A DNA stretch of 64,000 nt from Bombyx mori. Its lineage: Eukaryota; Arthropoda; Insecta; Lepidoptera; Bombycidae. The stretch spans positions 8,940,501 through 9,004,500 of the forward strand of contig NC_085130.1 of assembly GCF_030269925.1 (NCBI RefSeq). Direction: 5' to 3'. A model generated the notes under the pieces. The model searched no databases. It saw nothing but the letters and a program-made list of their open reading frames with translations, and was not told where the DNA came from. Positions 55,294 through 64,000 of the stretch are shown here, in pieces (position 1 is the stretch's first letter; the number at the start of each line of letters is the position of its first letter). Both the position numbers and the translations under genes were made by a program.

Positions 55294-55560
55294 TTATTTA
55301 TTTATTGCTTAGACGGTTGGACGAGCTTACAGCCCATCTGGTGTTAATTGGTCACTGGAGTCCATGGACATCTACAACATAAATGCGCCACCCACCTTGA
55401 GATATAAGTTGTAAGGTCTCAGTATAGTTACAACGGCTGCCTCACCCTTCAAACCGAAACGCATTACTGCTTCACGGCAGAAATAGGCAGCGTGGTGGTA
55501 CCTACCCGTGTGGATTCATAAGAGGTCTTACCACCAGTAACAAGAGGTCCTACCACCAGT
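55294..55560 (-). mobile_element. Bm1 SINE with duplicated tip
   Basis: Minus-strand body from the TTTA-type tail to 'aagaggtcttaccaccagta'. This last stretch is then repeated as 'aagaggtcctaccaccagta', a 22-bp duplication at 55518-55560. Confidence 0.88.
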
Positions 55561-55588
55561 ATTGTTGATACAATACACTGCGAAACCA

Positions 55589-55682
55589 CTTGTAGGCAGA
55601 CGAGCGTACAGCCCACCTGATGGTGAGTAGTTACTGTCGCCAATGGACTTCAGCAGAACCAAGCCGCTGCCTACCCTTGAAA
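55589..55682 (-). mobile_element. LINE-C 3' tip
   Basis: 'gtaggcagacgagcgtacag', 'gtgagtagttactgtcgcca' and 'agaaccaagccgctgcctac' give the terminal part of LINE-C on the minus strand. Confidence 0.78.
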
Positions 55683-56024
55683 ATAAAACCGTCAGAAATA
55701 CATTTAAGTACATTTTTTTTATAAAAACTGATCATGTGTACAAAGTTACAGTTTTGATATAGCAGTGGTCATTTAACAAGCCCTAAAACACAGTTAAAAT
55801 AAAGCGGCGACAGTTAAATTGAACTGTCGCGGTCAAAGTGCCAAACTAAACAACGTTAGTAATTAGTTAGGAAACTACACAATGCGTTTAACTACATAGT
55901 TTTAATGGAGCAACGTGTGTGGCTAATGGATACAAAACGTTAGAAATTCCAAAACCGATGGTTATGGTCGAAATTAGATAATGGTTTTTTAAAAATGTAG
56001 CTAGTAGCGTAGTTTGATTGAGAG
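55683..56024. other. No gene seen; strong short hairpin
   Basis: 'gcgacagtt' and its exact reverse complement 'aactgtcgc' face each other across six bases at 55807-55830. No repeat family recognised. Confidence 0.4.
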
Positions 56025-56445
56025 GTTCTGTAGTTTTTTTAATACGCTTTTTTATTAGTAACGGAATCTTTGAACATGATTTTGACCCCCTTCAAAACGT
56101 CGAATTAACAAAAAATTTGGCATACCAATTATGGATCTATGACAATGAAATATTAAAAAAAAAAAAAAAAAAAAAAACTAAATAATAGTAGAAAAGCGTG
56201 GGGTGCACGGTATCAGTAGTTATAAATAATTTATGAACAGATTTGAGTAGAAGGGTTATATATATTCTTTATATCAAAATAAGATTTCCTGAAAAACACC
56301 CCACGCTTTTTTTACATAATTTTTTCTTACACTATTTTTAATTCAAATTTATTAAAATTTATTTTCTATTTTTTAGTTGGGTTTTCTATAAAAGTAGTTT
56401 TTGTTAGTTTTTTTAAACTATTATCTATTTTTTATGTTTATTTAC
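56025..56445. mobile_element. AT-rich dispersed element with inverted repeat, second copy
   Basis: Same order as 7136-7655: 'gattttgacccccttcaaaa', poly-A (56155-56177), 'gcgtggggtgcacggt', then 'caccccacgctttttttac' and 'tttttagttgggttttctat'. It is directly followed by Helitron F sequence. Confidence 0.55.
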
Positions 56446-56584
56446 AAATATTGTAAAAAAAATTGACAAAAATTGTAAAAAAATATATTTTGGTGTATAC
56501 AGTATATATATTCATATGCATGTAGTAAAAACCGGTTATTTTCATATTACAAACAGACACTCCAATTTTATTTATATGTATAGA
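56446..56584 (-). mobile_element. Helitron family F, 5' part
   Basis: 'cagtatatatattcatatgc' and 'attacaaacagacactccaa', ending 'tatgtataga' before T, match 19677-19994. The 3' part is missing. Confidence 0.7.
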
Positions 56585-57202
56585 TTACTGTATCTATGCA
56601 CCTTTATAACACACTGAACCACCGTAGTTCGTATACATTTTACAGAATGATCAGGCATTTTGGAGACTTAGATTATATATTCAGACTTCGAACCCAACAC
56701 ACCATAGATGAAAGCATTCACTTTATGATATGACTACAGGCTGCGGTAACTACTTAACAGTAGCTGGGTCGTGAGCATGCCCATTTAACCCAATAATAGA
56801 ATTTAGGGTAAAATGTCATTTCCAAATCAGTGATTCTTAGTTTTAATAAAAACGTGTTCTATAATTCGAAAATTAAACTTCTATAATATAATCTTGTTGA
56901 AATTGCGTAATCCAAGCTACAAGTCAACTTAAAGAGCTTTTTATGGAAGCTCCCTACAAAGATACGAGCTTTGATATTTATGAAACGGGCGAACGTTGTC
57001 TTGAGCTTATAACAGATCATAAACGGTTAACCGGTGACACAGCTTAAGGGAAAGCTTCACAAAAGCTTTATTTAACTTACCGTATAATTTCTGCTTACAC
57101 AGGCATACACTATATCCAGCTATTTCTACCATCTTCATCATCACCTAAGGCCATCACTTTTCCTGTTTTCGAATACTATTGTCATAACTCAAATACGTTT
57201 TT
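56585..57202. other. No gene seen
   Basis: AT-rich DNA with a scrap of diverged Bm1 ('ctgcggtaactacttaacag') at about 56735-56790. Confidence 0.4.
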
Positions 57203-57312
57203 TTTTATTGCCCTTGTAGGCAGACGAGCATACGGCCCACCTGATGGTGAGTGGTTACCGTCGCCCATGGACTTCAGCAATGCCAGGGGCAGAGCCAAGC
57301 CGCTGCCTACGT
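57203..57312 (-). mobile_element. LINE-C 3' tip
   Basis: 'gtaggcagacgagcatacgg', 'ggacttcagcaatgccaggg' and 'cagagccaagccgctgccta', close to the consensus. Poly-T at 57200-57210 is its tail. Confidence 0.85.
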
Positions 57313-58042
57313 TAGCAGTATTATCGTTGTTGTGGTATTTCAGTATCGCTTACTTATAGATGGGCTATCCGTCAGAAGTGATTTACCAATGCCAGTTGAA
57401 AATTCAGGCTTCAAAATGCAAAGCCTTCTTTTTTCGAAGTACCTCCCCTTAACCAAAATAGTAATATCGTCATCGCCCATAAAAGGAGCCCTTATCCCTT
57501 ATGGAAATATAAAATCTTGTTGTTTTAGCATAGGGCCAAGGACATACACTTTATGACTTAATAAAACACTATTCGAAACACGCGCAAGGAAACTTCGATC
57601 TAATTCTAAAAGCAATACAGTATAAATTACATCAGATGCTAAAGTTTGATAGGGTATGCCAGGGAATCGGGGTCAAATATGGTTTTGATGCCATAATGGG
57701 CTTTATGGGCGGCACTCAAGCGCTATGTTGGCTTGATTGGGTCAAGTATACATGTTTAAGGCATTTTGAAGTTCTTAAGTAGCGATTTCGTGTTTAATCG
57801 GTTTCAAAGGATAAGTGATTGGTTGTGAAATTTCAAGTGGTATGTTTGTTTACTCTCTGTTAATAATGCAGACCAGACCTGCTTCGTGTAAGACGGTACC
57901 ACGTACCAGTACGTATTTCTATTGTAAATCATAAGAGTATAAAAGCAGCAATGGAGTTGAAAGTTTAATTTTTATACGATATGGTGTTTTTTTTTGAGTG
58001 TACACTGGACTGATAAACATCACAGCGTATTTTTATTTTTTT
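57313..58042. other. No gene seen
   Basis: Unique-looking DNA. The 101-codon frame (57251-57556) begins in LINE-C and has no motif. Confidence 0.45.
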
Positions 58043-58415
58043 TAATGATTAAGGGATTAGTGGGGGCCTGGAGAACTTTCCAGTTTCACAAGGACAGGTG
58101 GACGAGCAAAGGCTCAGCCAGGCAGGGGTGGGATTTGCTAACGGCTACCGGAGTCCCTCCGAAAGAGTCCTAACAACTCAAGAGCTGCTGCTTCGCGAAT
58201 GAATCTACTACGGGATCGGAATCGCGACCCGCTGAGAAGATCCGGCGAGAAACTCAGCGGGCTGATGCATGGGTTAAGTTGCATGTTGCGTCTTTGTCGA
58301 GTTCGACGAGTAAGGTTACCGGGGTCCCTAAGCTTGCTCCTGGTACTAGAGCTGATGGCGTCTAGTGCAATAGTTATTGGATTTGATGGATCCGTAAAGA
58401 CATGTTTCGTGTATA
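58043..58415 (-). mobile_element. LINE-A 3' end with last codons
   Basis: Minus-strand UTR as in other copies, followed from about 58275 by the coding end (plus-strand 'ttgtcgagttcgacgagtaa', 'gagctgatggcgtctagtgc'). It stops at the 'tccgtaaagacatgtttcg' segment. Confidence 0.85.
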
Positions 58416-59418
58416 CTATATCTTGAAGTATGAATTTAAAGTTTCAACGGTAATATTTAAACGGTAGCCCATCCTCCAAACCAGACTACATCAAGTCCCA
58501 ACAATAAACCAAACGCAGTAGTTATTTTAGTTTAATGATAGAACACCACCTACCCCACAAGCTGTATAGCTTGATGATACTATCGTACAGTTAACAGAAC
58601 AACATTTTTATGGTCCCTGCTACGTAAGGGCCGCCGTGAAACCTCCGCCATAAAGATGGAAATTTGGTGGGCTTAATTAATAAAATAAAGCGATTTTCTT
58701 GAGTAAAGGAATATTTTCGGGGAAAATTTAATACCCAGCACTTTTAGTTGCGCGCCATTTTGTTTTGCGGCTTGGTGATTTCAAAACATCGGTCAGCTTT
58801 TGTTTTCTCTTTTCTTTTTTTATCAATCAATTTCACTTTTTTTATCGAATTAATACAATAATAAATTAATATAAGTAAATCTAATATTATTATATACTTT
58901 CTGTCGGTATTATATGCGTGCATTCAATTGTCATTAAGTCGTTTGCCCTTTAGTAGCCTACAGTTGCGCGTCAGACCAACACGCAATAATTTTGATATTT
59001 TCTGCCTATTCTTAATTTTTTTTCTATTACTACCGTTTCCAATAAAACAAAAAATTTATCAAAGAAAATTTCGCTTAGATTAAAATCGTTTCTGAAATAT
59101 CTCTCCACATTACCCGGTACTTTATTGCTTGCAATGTCAGATTCGGTCAGACTTGTTTGTTTAAAATTTAGCTCCGTATATTAAATTTTCAATTACGACC
59201 GTCTAATGAGTTTCATTTTTATGTTTCAACAGCTCAGCCCGCAGCCGATGGTAGAATAATTAGGGCAGAGCTTCTTATGTTGTGGTTAATTTTTATTATA
59301 CAAACATAGAAGCGAGCTCACGGACTACCTGGTTTTAAGTGATTACCGAATTCCATAGAACGTCACAACGTGAATGTTACTTTGAAACATAGCCGAAATT
59401 TGTGTTATATCGACCCGA
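58416..59418. other. No gene seen
   Basis: Mostly AT-rich. A worn minus-strand Bm1-like tip ('gaagcgagctcacggactac') lies at about 59308-59380. Confidence 0.4.
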
Positions 59419-59925
59419 TTTTTTTTTGCCCTTGTAGTTAGACGAGCATACAGCCCACGTGACGGTGAGTGATTACCGTTGCCCAGGGACGTCAGCAATG
59501 CCAGAGGCAGAGCCAAGCTACTGCCTAGCGTGAAGTACTCTCCGCAAGTATCGTTTGAAGAAGGACATGTCATAGCGCTCGGGAAACATCGTAGAGTTTG
59601 GAATTGGAATCCCCTCCCCTCCCCTATGGAGACTCATTCCAAAGCCGGATGGTAGGTGGCAAAAAAGATCTTTGGAAACGCACTGTGGACGAACTCTACT
59701 CTGGTGGCAGGCGGTGCGATGCTAAAAACGAGATGATGAGATCATCTCAAACAATTCCTCAGATTCCTCCTCACGGAACACACTGTACAAAATACACAGA
59801 GAACTGAAGTCCCTCAGCAGACCCAGAGGTTCCAAACGATCCATGAGAATGGGATTTTCGACAATCCGAACGGCCTTCTTCTGTATGGAGTCAAATGGAA
59901 GTAACTAGTATGGTAGCGACTATCT
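59419..59925 (-). mobile_element. LINE-C, longest copy
   Basis: About 500 bp of the minus-strand 3' end: UTR, the 'RYDMSFF' region, a small insert of C/T-rich sequence near 59605-59630, the LPSTVF/RSLL region, and further upstream codons ('DSIQKKAVRIVENP') to 59925. Frames are broken. Confidence 0.82.
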
Positions 59926-60705
59926 CACTAATCAAGTTGGAACGCGTGATCACTTTACGGTAAAAATAAGCAGCATGATGGAATCAACCCGGAAGTCTCA
60001 CGATACATTCTACCACCGGTTTAAGCTGGTTAGGGGTTTCTAGACGACACTACTTCTGAATCCCTTACTAGGGTTTTACACAACCATTGGCAAGCTCAGT
60101 CTAGACTGGTACTAGGTCCAGAACTGGTGATCCTGATAAAAATATGCGATTTATAATAGTTTTTCAGTCGGACTCGATATTGTTTATGTTGACATTACCT
60201 ATGTAACGTTTGCAACAGAGATAGCATTTCTAGAAATTAGCCGATTGCCTCTTTCTAAAAGTCGATAATATGCAATATTTATCGCCTGACACTGTACAAG
60301 CTCTGGATAAAATTGGAACTCTGAGTGCACTGAGCATAGACACACCCAATTTTCATAATTACGAATCTAACTAATTATTTACGCTGCTAATTACTAACTT
60401 GCACCATACACTAGATCTAAAAATACAGTGTGCGCCTTTGAAGTGTTCTAGTGGGGACAACGAAACTAGCTGACCTGCCGGCCAAAAGCTTACATCCTGT
60501 TGGAATATTAACTTTAGAAAAGCTTTGTTGGTACCTCAAAACCTTCACCCCAATTTCAAAGTTTCGACAAAATTCCAGGAGCAGATCTGACCTGACCGCT
60601 GTGCTTTGTTGCTACGAGTATGTATATAGCATTTTGCAGTGTATGTTGATGGATAGACAAGTTTACGTATCGTAGTGTGCATGGCGTGACCCATTTTGAG
60701 AAACT
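59926..60705. other. No gene seen
   Basis: A worn minus-strand Bm1-like stretch may lie at 59945-60025. The rest is unique-looking. Confidence 0.4.
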
Positions 60706-60949
60706 TTACTGGTGGTAGGACCTCTTGTGAGTCCGCACGGGTAGGTACCACCACCCCGCTTATTTCTGTAGTGAAGCAGTAATGCGTTTCGGTTTGAAGG
60801 GTGGGACAGCCGTTGTGACAATACTGAGACCTTAGAACTTATATCTCAAGGTGGGTGGCGCATTTACGTTGTAGATGCCTATGGGCTTCAGTAACCACTT
60901 AACACCAGGTGGGCTGTGAGCTCGTCTACCTGTCTAAGCAATAAAAAAA
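60706..60949 (+). mobile_element. Bm1 SINE, 5'-truncated
   Basis: Body from 'ctggtggtaggacctcttgt' to 'ctaagcaataaaaaaat', close to consensus. Confidence 0.92.
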
Positions 60950-61741
60950 TCACAATTGCGTAACCGCTCCATTCCCATACGAATTGGTATTTAAGGTGTT
61001 TGGGCTTCATAGCCCGTGTGAGATCATACTACCTATACATCATCAATAAAGTTGATTGGTGATAGCAGTATGCGAAAAAAATACTCGGAATGTTGTTGTC
61101 CTTTCTCCTGTAAATCCCAGATTTGAACTGAGCTTTCCTATACTTCACAAAAGTCCTTTCAGACATACCTCTATAGACACAGACCTGATCGGATTGCATG
61201 AGTGTCTATTATTCATAGGTAGCTAGCCTTAACCTATTTTGTTAAGAATATCTCTTTTAAACTTAATTTTTCTGAAATGTTAATACGACAGATCCTTTGT
61301 AAGCACGAAGAAGCAATTTTTAAGGATCCGTGGTTTTGGCGGGAGAGCACTTATCGCGCGTCGGATTAAGCTTGTGGCGTTCGGCCACAAAAGACGCGTT
61401 TCAATAATGATAAGCGAGAGCGTTTTAAAGTTGACAAATTGAGAGTTTTTAAGATTGTCACTGTTCATCTCTGAAGCGTCTGCGCTCTGATGGATAATAC
61501 CTATTAAACTCATATTGAGTGATGCAGGTATACCGGAATTTAAATCTGACAACGGAAACGATATATGTATTGCAATACCTATAATAAAGCATATCATTGT
61601 AATCATAACTGAAACCCTATCTACTGCGGATGATTTGTGAGTTCTGCTGTGAGTAAATACAATATAATTCAGACTTTAATCTCAGGTCTTAAGGTCCATT
61701 TTATGATAGCTATGGGTTCCGAAATAGGAAATCATCAGTTG
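60950..61741. other. No gene seen; unsupported 108-codon frame
   Basis: A minus-strand frame (61280-61606) begins with a hydrophobic segment but has no domain, splice borders or codon bias that I can defend. Confidence 0.4.
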
Positions 61742-62000
61742 ATACTATTCTTCTTTGTATCCACCTTATTCCACTAGATGGGTTCGGCACAGCGAATTTT
61801 TCTATTGCATTCTCTTCTATCAGCCGTCATCTCAGCACTCACTCCTCTCTCTCTCTCATATCGTCATGCACACAATCCATCAATGTCTTCTTCGGTCGAC
61901 CTCTTCCCCCTCTACCTTGCATTGCCATTTCCATACATCTCCTAGTCACATGCATCTCCTCTCTACACATCACATGTCTATACCACGCTAACCGTCCGTC
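61742..62000 (-). mobile_element. RTE-E LINE 3' end
   Basis: Same minus-strand C-terminus as 17232-17500 ('cttcttcggtcgacctcttc', 'ctcctagtcacatgcatctc' on plus), with a short internal duplication near 61800-61845. Frame broken. Confidence 0.78.
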
Positions 62001-62510
62001 AATATCAGTTGATATTATTATTGAATGTCATATCAGCTATTTAATACCGTTTCCAATTTATGTCCTATTAGCAAAAGAGCTTAAGTCAAAATGCCTTTTC
62101 AGTGGCCCGACGAAATAAATAAGGTCCTTTATCTCAGGATTATCTCTTTAAGAATAACGTGTATGCCCTTTTGTTTGAACGGGACTTTTTTAAGCAAATA
62201 AGACCGGGACGGCTCGTCGCCGACAAATCTGTACCATTTTCACGATTTTACCAAAATCTGATTAATTTTTTTTCTTTTTTTTTTCAGTTTGTTTAGGCAA
62301 ATTGGCTTGTCGAAGTTTGGCAATGTTTTTCCACTGTCGAATTTAATTTGTATGAACCTAATTTTCACATTGATTAGTATGATTCATTAGAATATAAAAA
62401 TAGATTTTGAATGATAAAAGAAAAATCGCTTATATAAATGAGTATTTGCTGCCAATCGGGATCATGTACAATAGACATTCTAATCATGAAACAAGTGTTA
62501 TTTTACTGCT
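62001..62510. other. No gene seen
   Basis: AT-rich unique-looking DNA. Confidence 0.45.
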
Positions 62511-62757
62511 TACAGCTGGTAGGGCCTCTTGTGAGACCGCACGGATAAGTACCACCAACCCGCCTATTTCTGCCGTGAAGCAGTAATGCGTTTCGGTTTG
62601 AAGGGTGGGCAGCTGTTGTAACTATACTGAGACCTTAGAACATATACTTCAAAGTGGGCGGCACGTTTACGTTGTAGATGTCTATGGGCTACAGTAACCA
62701 CTCAACACCAGGTGGGCTGTGAGCTCGTCCACCGATCTAAGCCATAAAACAAAAAGG
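62511..62757 (+). mobile_element. Bm1 SINE, 5'-truncated
   Basis: Body from 'gctggtagggcctcttgtga' to 'gccataaaacaaaaagg'. Confidence 0.9.
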
Positions 62758-62775
62758 TAAACATTATTATATATG

Positions 62776-62870
62776 TGTAACATATTACCCATCTGATGGT
62801 GAGTGGTCACTGTTTCACATGTCACCAACAATGTCAGGGGCAAAGCCAAGCTGTTGCCTACCGCTAAAGT
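62776..62870 (-). mobile_element. LINE-C 3' tip
   Basis: 'acccatctgatggtgagtgg', 'ccaacaatgtcaggggcaaa' and 'gccaagctgttgcctaccgc', moderately diverged. Confidence 0.7.
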
Positions 62871-63065
62871 CCTGAACTTCAATTTATCAAGCTCAGACAC
62901 AATTATTTTTATTATCAGTCATTGTTTTACTTACAATTCGTATGTCACTGTTGTTTCACTCAGTCATTACAGTTACCTACATACATGTGGATTTCTTAAG
63001 GGCTTTTTTAAATATCAAAGTCACAAAATGCCCTAACTAATACTATAATGGTAGATATTGTAGAA

Positions 63066-63607
63066 TGTTTATTGGTGGTAAGGGGTCCTGTGAGCCCGCA
63101 TGGCTAGGTATCTCTCTTCGATCGGTCCCTCACTGCTGAGGATCGTGACTCAGTCCGATCCCGTCAATCAGCTGTCTCCATCGATCCTGTTTTGTAGCAT
63201 GGTGGAGTGCGTCGCTGACAGGTACCCTCAGTTCCTCCGCTATTTGGTCCGACCATCGTTTGAGACCTCTACACCTAGGCCTTTTCCCCTCTAATTTACC
63301 GGTCACCACAAGGCGTTCCAAATTACTGGTATCCCTGCGTGCAACATGACCAAAATACCGCAATATTATTTGTAGAAAAGCTAGGCTTTGGTTTGGCTAG
63401 GTACCACACCCGAATCTGCAATAAAGCAGGTATACATTCCAGTTTCAAGGGTGAGGCAGGCCGTTGTTATACAGAACTGTGACTTAGAATTCACTTCTCA
63501 AGATCGGTGGTGGCAGTAACCTGGTTAATGTTTATGAGCTCTGGTGACCACTTAAAACTAGGTGGGTCGTGAGTACTTCCGACTATCGCAGCAGTAAAAA
63601 AAAGCAT
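63066..63607 (+). mobile_element. Diverged Bm1-type SINE split by an RTE fragment
   Basis: Left part 63069-63110 ('attggtggtaaggggtcctg'), right part 63394-63607 ('gtttcaagggtgaggcaggc', 'cacttaaaactaggtgggtc') with an A tail. The order is that of Bm1, with many changes. An older copy. Confidence 0.8.
63111..63393 (-). mobile_element. RTE-F: LINE 3' end inserted in Bm1, with target duplication
   Basis: The minus strand encodes 'MRYFGHVARRDTSNLERLVV' then 'TGKLEGKRPRCRGLKRWSDQ', an RTE-type C-terminus distinct from RTE-D and RTE-E. The 10-mer 'tggctaggta' flanks it exactly (63101-63110 and 63394-63403), which dates it as younger than the host SINE. Confidence 0.85.
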
Positions 63608-63688
63608 AACTCAATCGAGATTTTTAGTGCACATAGCGTGTGGGATACCTTTTAATGGGATACCTTAAAAATTATATCCAGTTTTTTT

Positions 63689-63932
63689 TTTATTTCTATC
63701 TAAGGGTGGACGAGCTCACAGCCCACCTGGTGTTAAGTGGTTACTGGAGCTGATAGACATCTACAAAGGAAATGCGCCACCCACCTCGAGATATAAGTTC
63801 TAAGGTCTTAAGTATTGTTACAACGGCTGCCCCACCGTTCAAACCGAAACGTATTACTGCTTCACGGCTGAAATAGGCAGGGTGGTGGTACCTACCGGTG
63901 CGGACTCACAGGAGGTCCTGCCACCAATTAAA
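63689..63932 (-). mobile_element. Bm1 SINE, 5'-truncated
   Basis: Minus-strand body from poly-T and 'agggtggacgagctcacagc' to 'acaggaggtcctgccaccaa'. Confidence 0.9.
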
Positions 63933-64000
63933 TTAAAACGAGTTTAGTCGAATCGTAGCTTTGGAAGGTAAAGTTCGCAAAAGTACCGCCTCTAAGCTTT

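Noticed and set aside
61280..61606. 108-codon minus-strand frame with a hydrophobic start
   Set aside because: No family motif, splice border or homologous repeat visible. Its length is not exceptional for 64 kb read in six frames.
1..64000. A multi-gene system (defence cluster, biosynthetic operon, endogenous virus)
   Set aside because: No run of adjacent coding genes exists. Every recognisable protein except the Ig exon is a fragment of a common transposon, and no viral capsid, polymerase or envelope-type frame was seen.

Overview
This window is nuclear DNA of a moth, almost certainly the silkworm Bombyx mori or its sister B. mandarina. The main evidence is more than 25 full, truncated or eroded copies of the Bombyx-specific SINE Bm1, on both strands. 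They lie among 3' ends of Lepidoptera-type LINEs, several short Helitron families with A|TC...CTAG|T boundaries, a mariner, a hAT miniature element and gypsy-like LTRs. Base composition is AT-rich, and there are no prokaryotic operons, ribosome binding sites or long open frames.

The window reads as intronic or intergenic DNA packed with transposon fossils. Only one piece looks like a host protein-coding exon: a 155-bp minus-strand exon at 42652-42806. It has canonical splice borders and encodes the C-terminal half of an immunoglobulin domain (motif DEGVYRC). The surrounding kilobases are therefore plausibly introns of a large cell-surface receptor or adhesion gene. A short open frame at 4635-4898 is a weaker coding candidate. 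All other recognisable coding sequence belongs to transposons: the C-terminal part of a jockey-like reverse transcriptase (45.3-46.0 kb, frameshifted), a truncated mariner transposase (47.0-47.6 kb), and short C-termini of RTE-like and CR1/jockey-like LINEs.

Layout. 0-6 kb: LINE ends, a Helitron, and two eroded single copies of a satellite unit. 6-12 kb: a short Helitron, a tRNA-derived SINE, an AT-rich inverted-repeat element, Bm1 and LINE-B ends. 12.6-14.6 kb: a 1.8-kb Helitron carrying a nested terminal-inverted-repeat element, with a second Helitron directly behind it. 15-32 kb: many Bm1 copies (two full length), including one with a twin-priming-like inversion, plus RTE-like and LINE ends. 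32-42 kb: Helitrons, LINE-C copies and two full-length Bm1. 42.6 kb: the Ig exon. 45-48 kb: jockey and mariner remnants. 48.26-49.67 kb: a GC-rich tandem array of about 14.5 units of 98 bp. 50-64 kb: Helitrons, a hAT miniature element with a perfect 8-bp target duplication, a nested solo LTR/Bm1/Helitron block, LINE-C copies, and a Bm1 relative split by an RTE fragment with a 10-bp target duplication.

Nothing here acts as a gene cluster or defence system. The interest lies in transposon architecture (nesting, hybrid junctions, target duplications), the satellite array with its distant relics, and the isolated Ig exon. Family names other than Bm1, mariner, hAT and Helitron are structural assignments made by eye. 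The labels LINE-A to LINE-C, RTE-D to RTE-G and Helitron A to F are local to this annotation.
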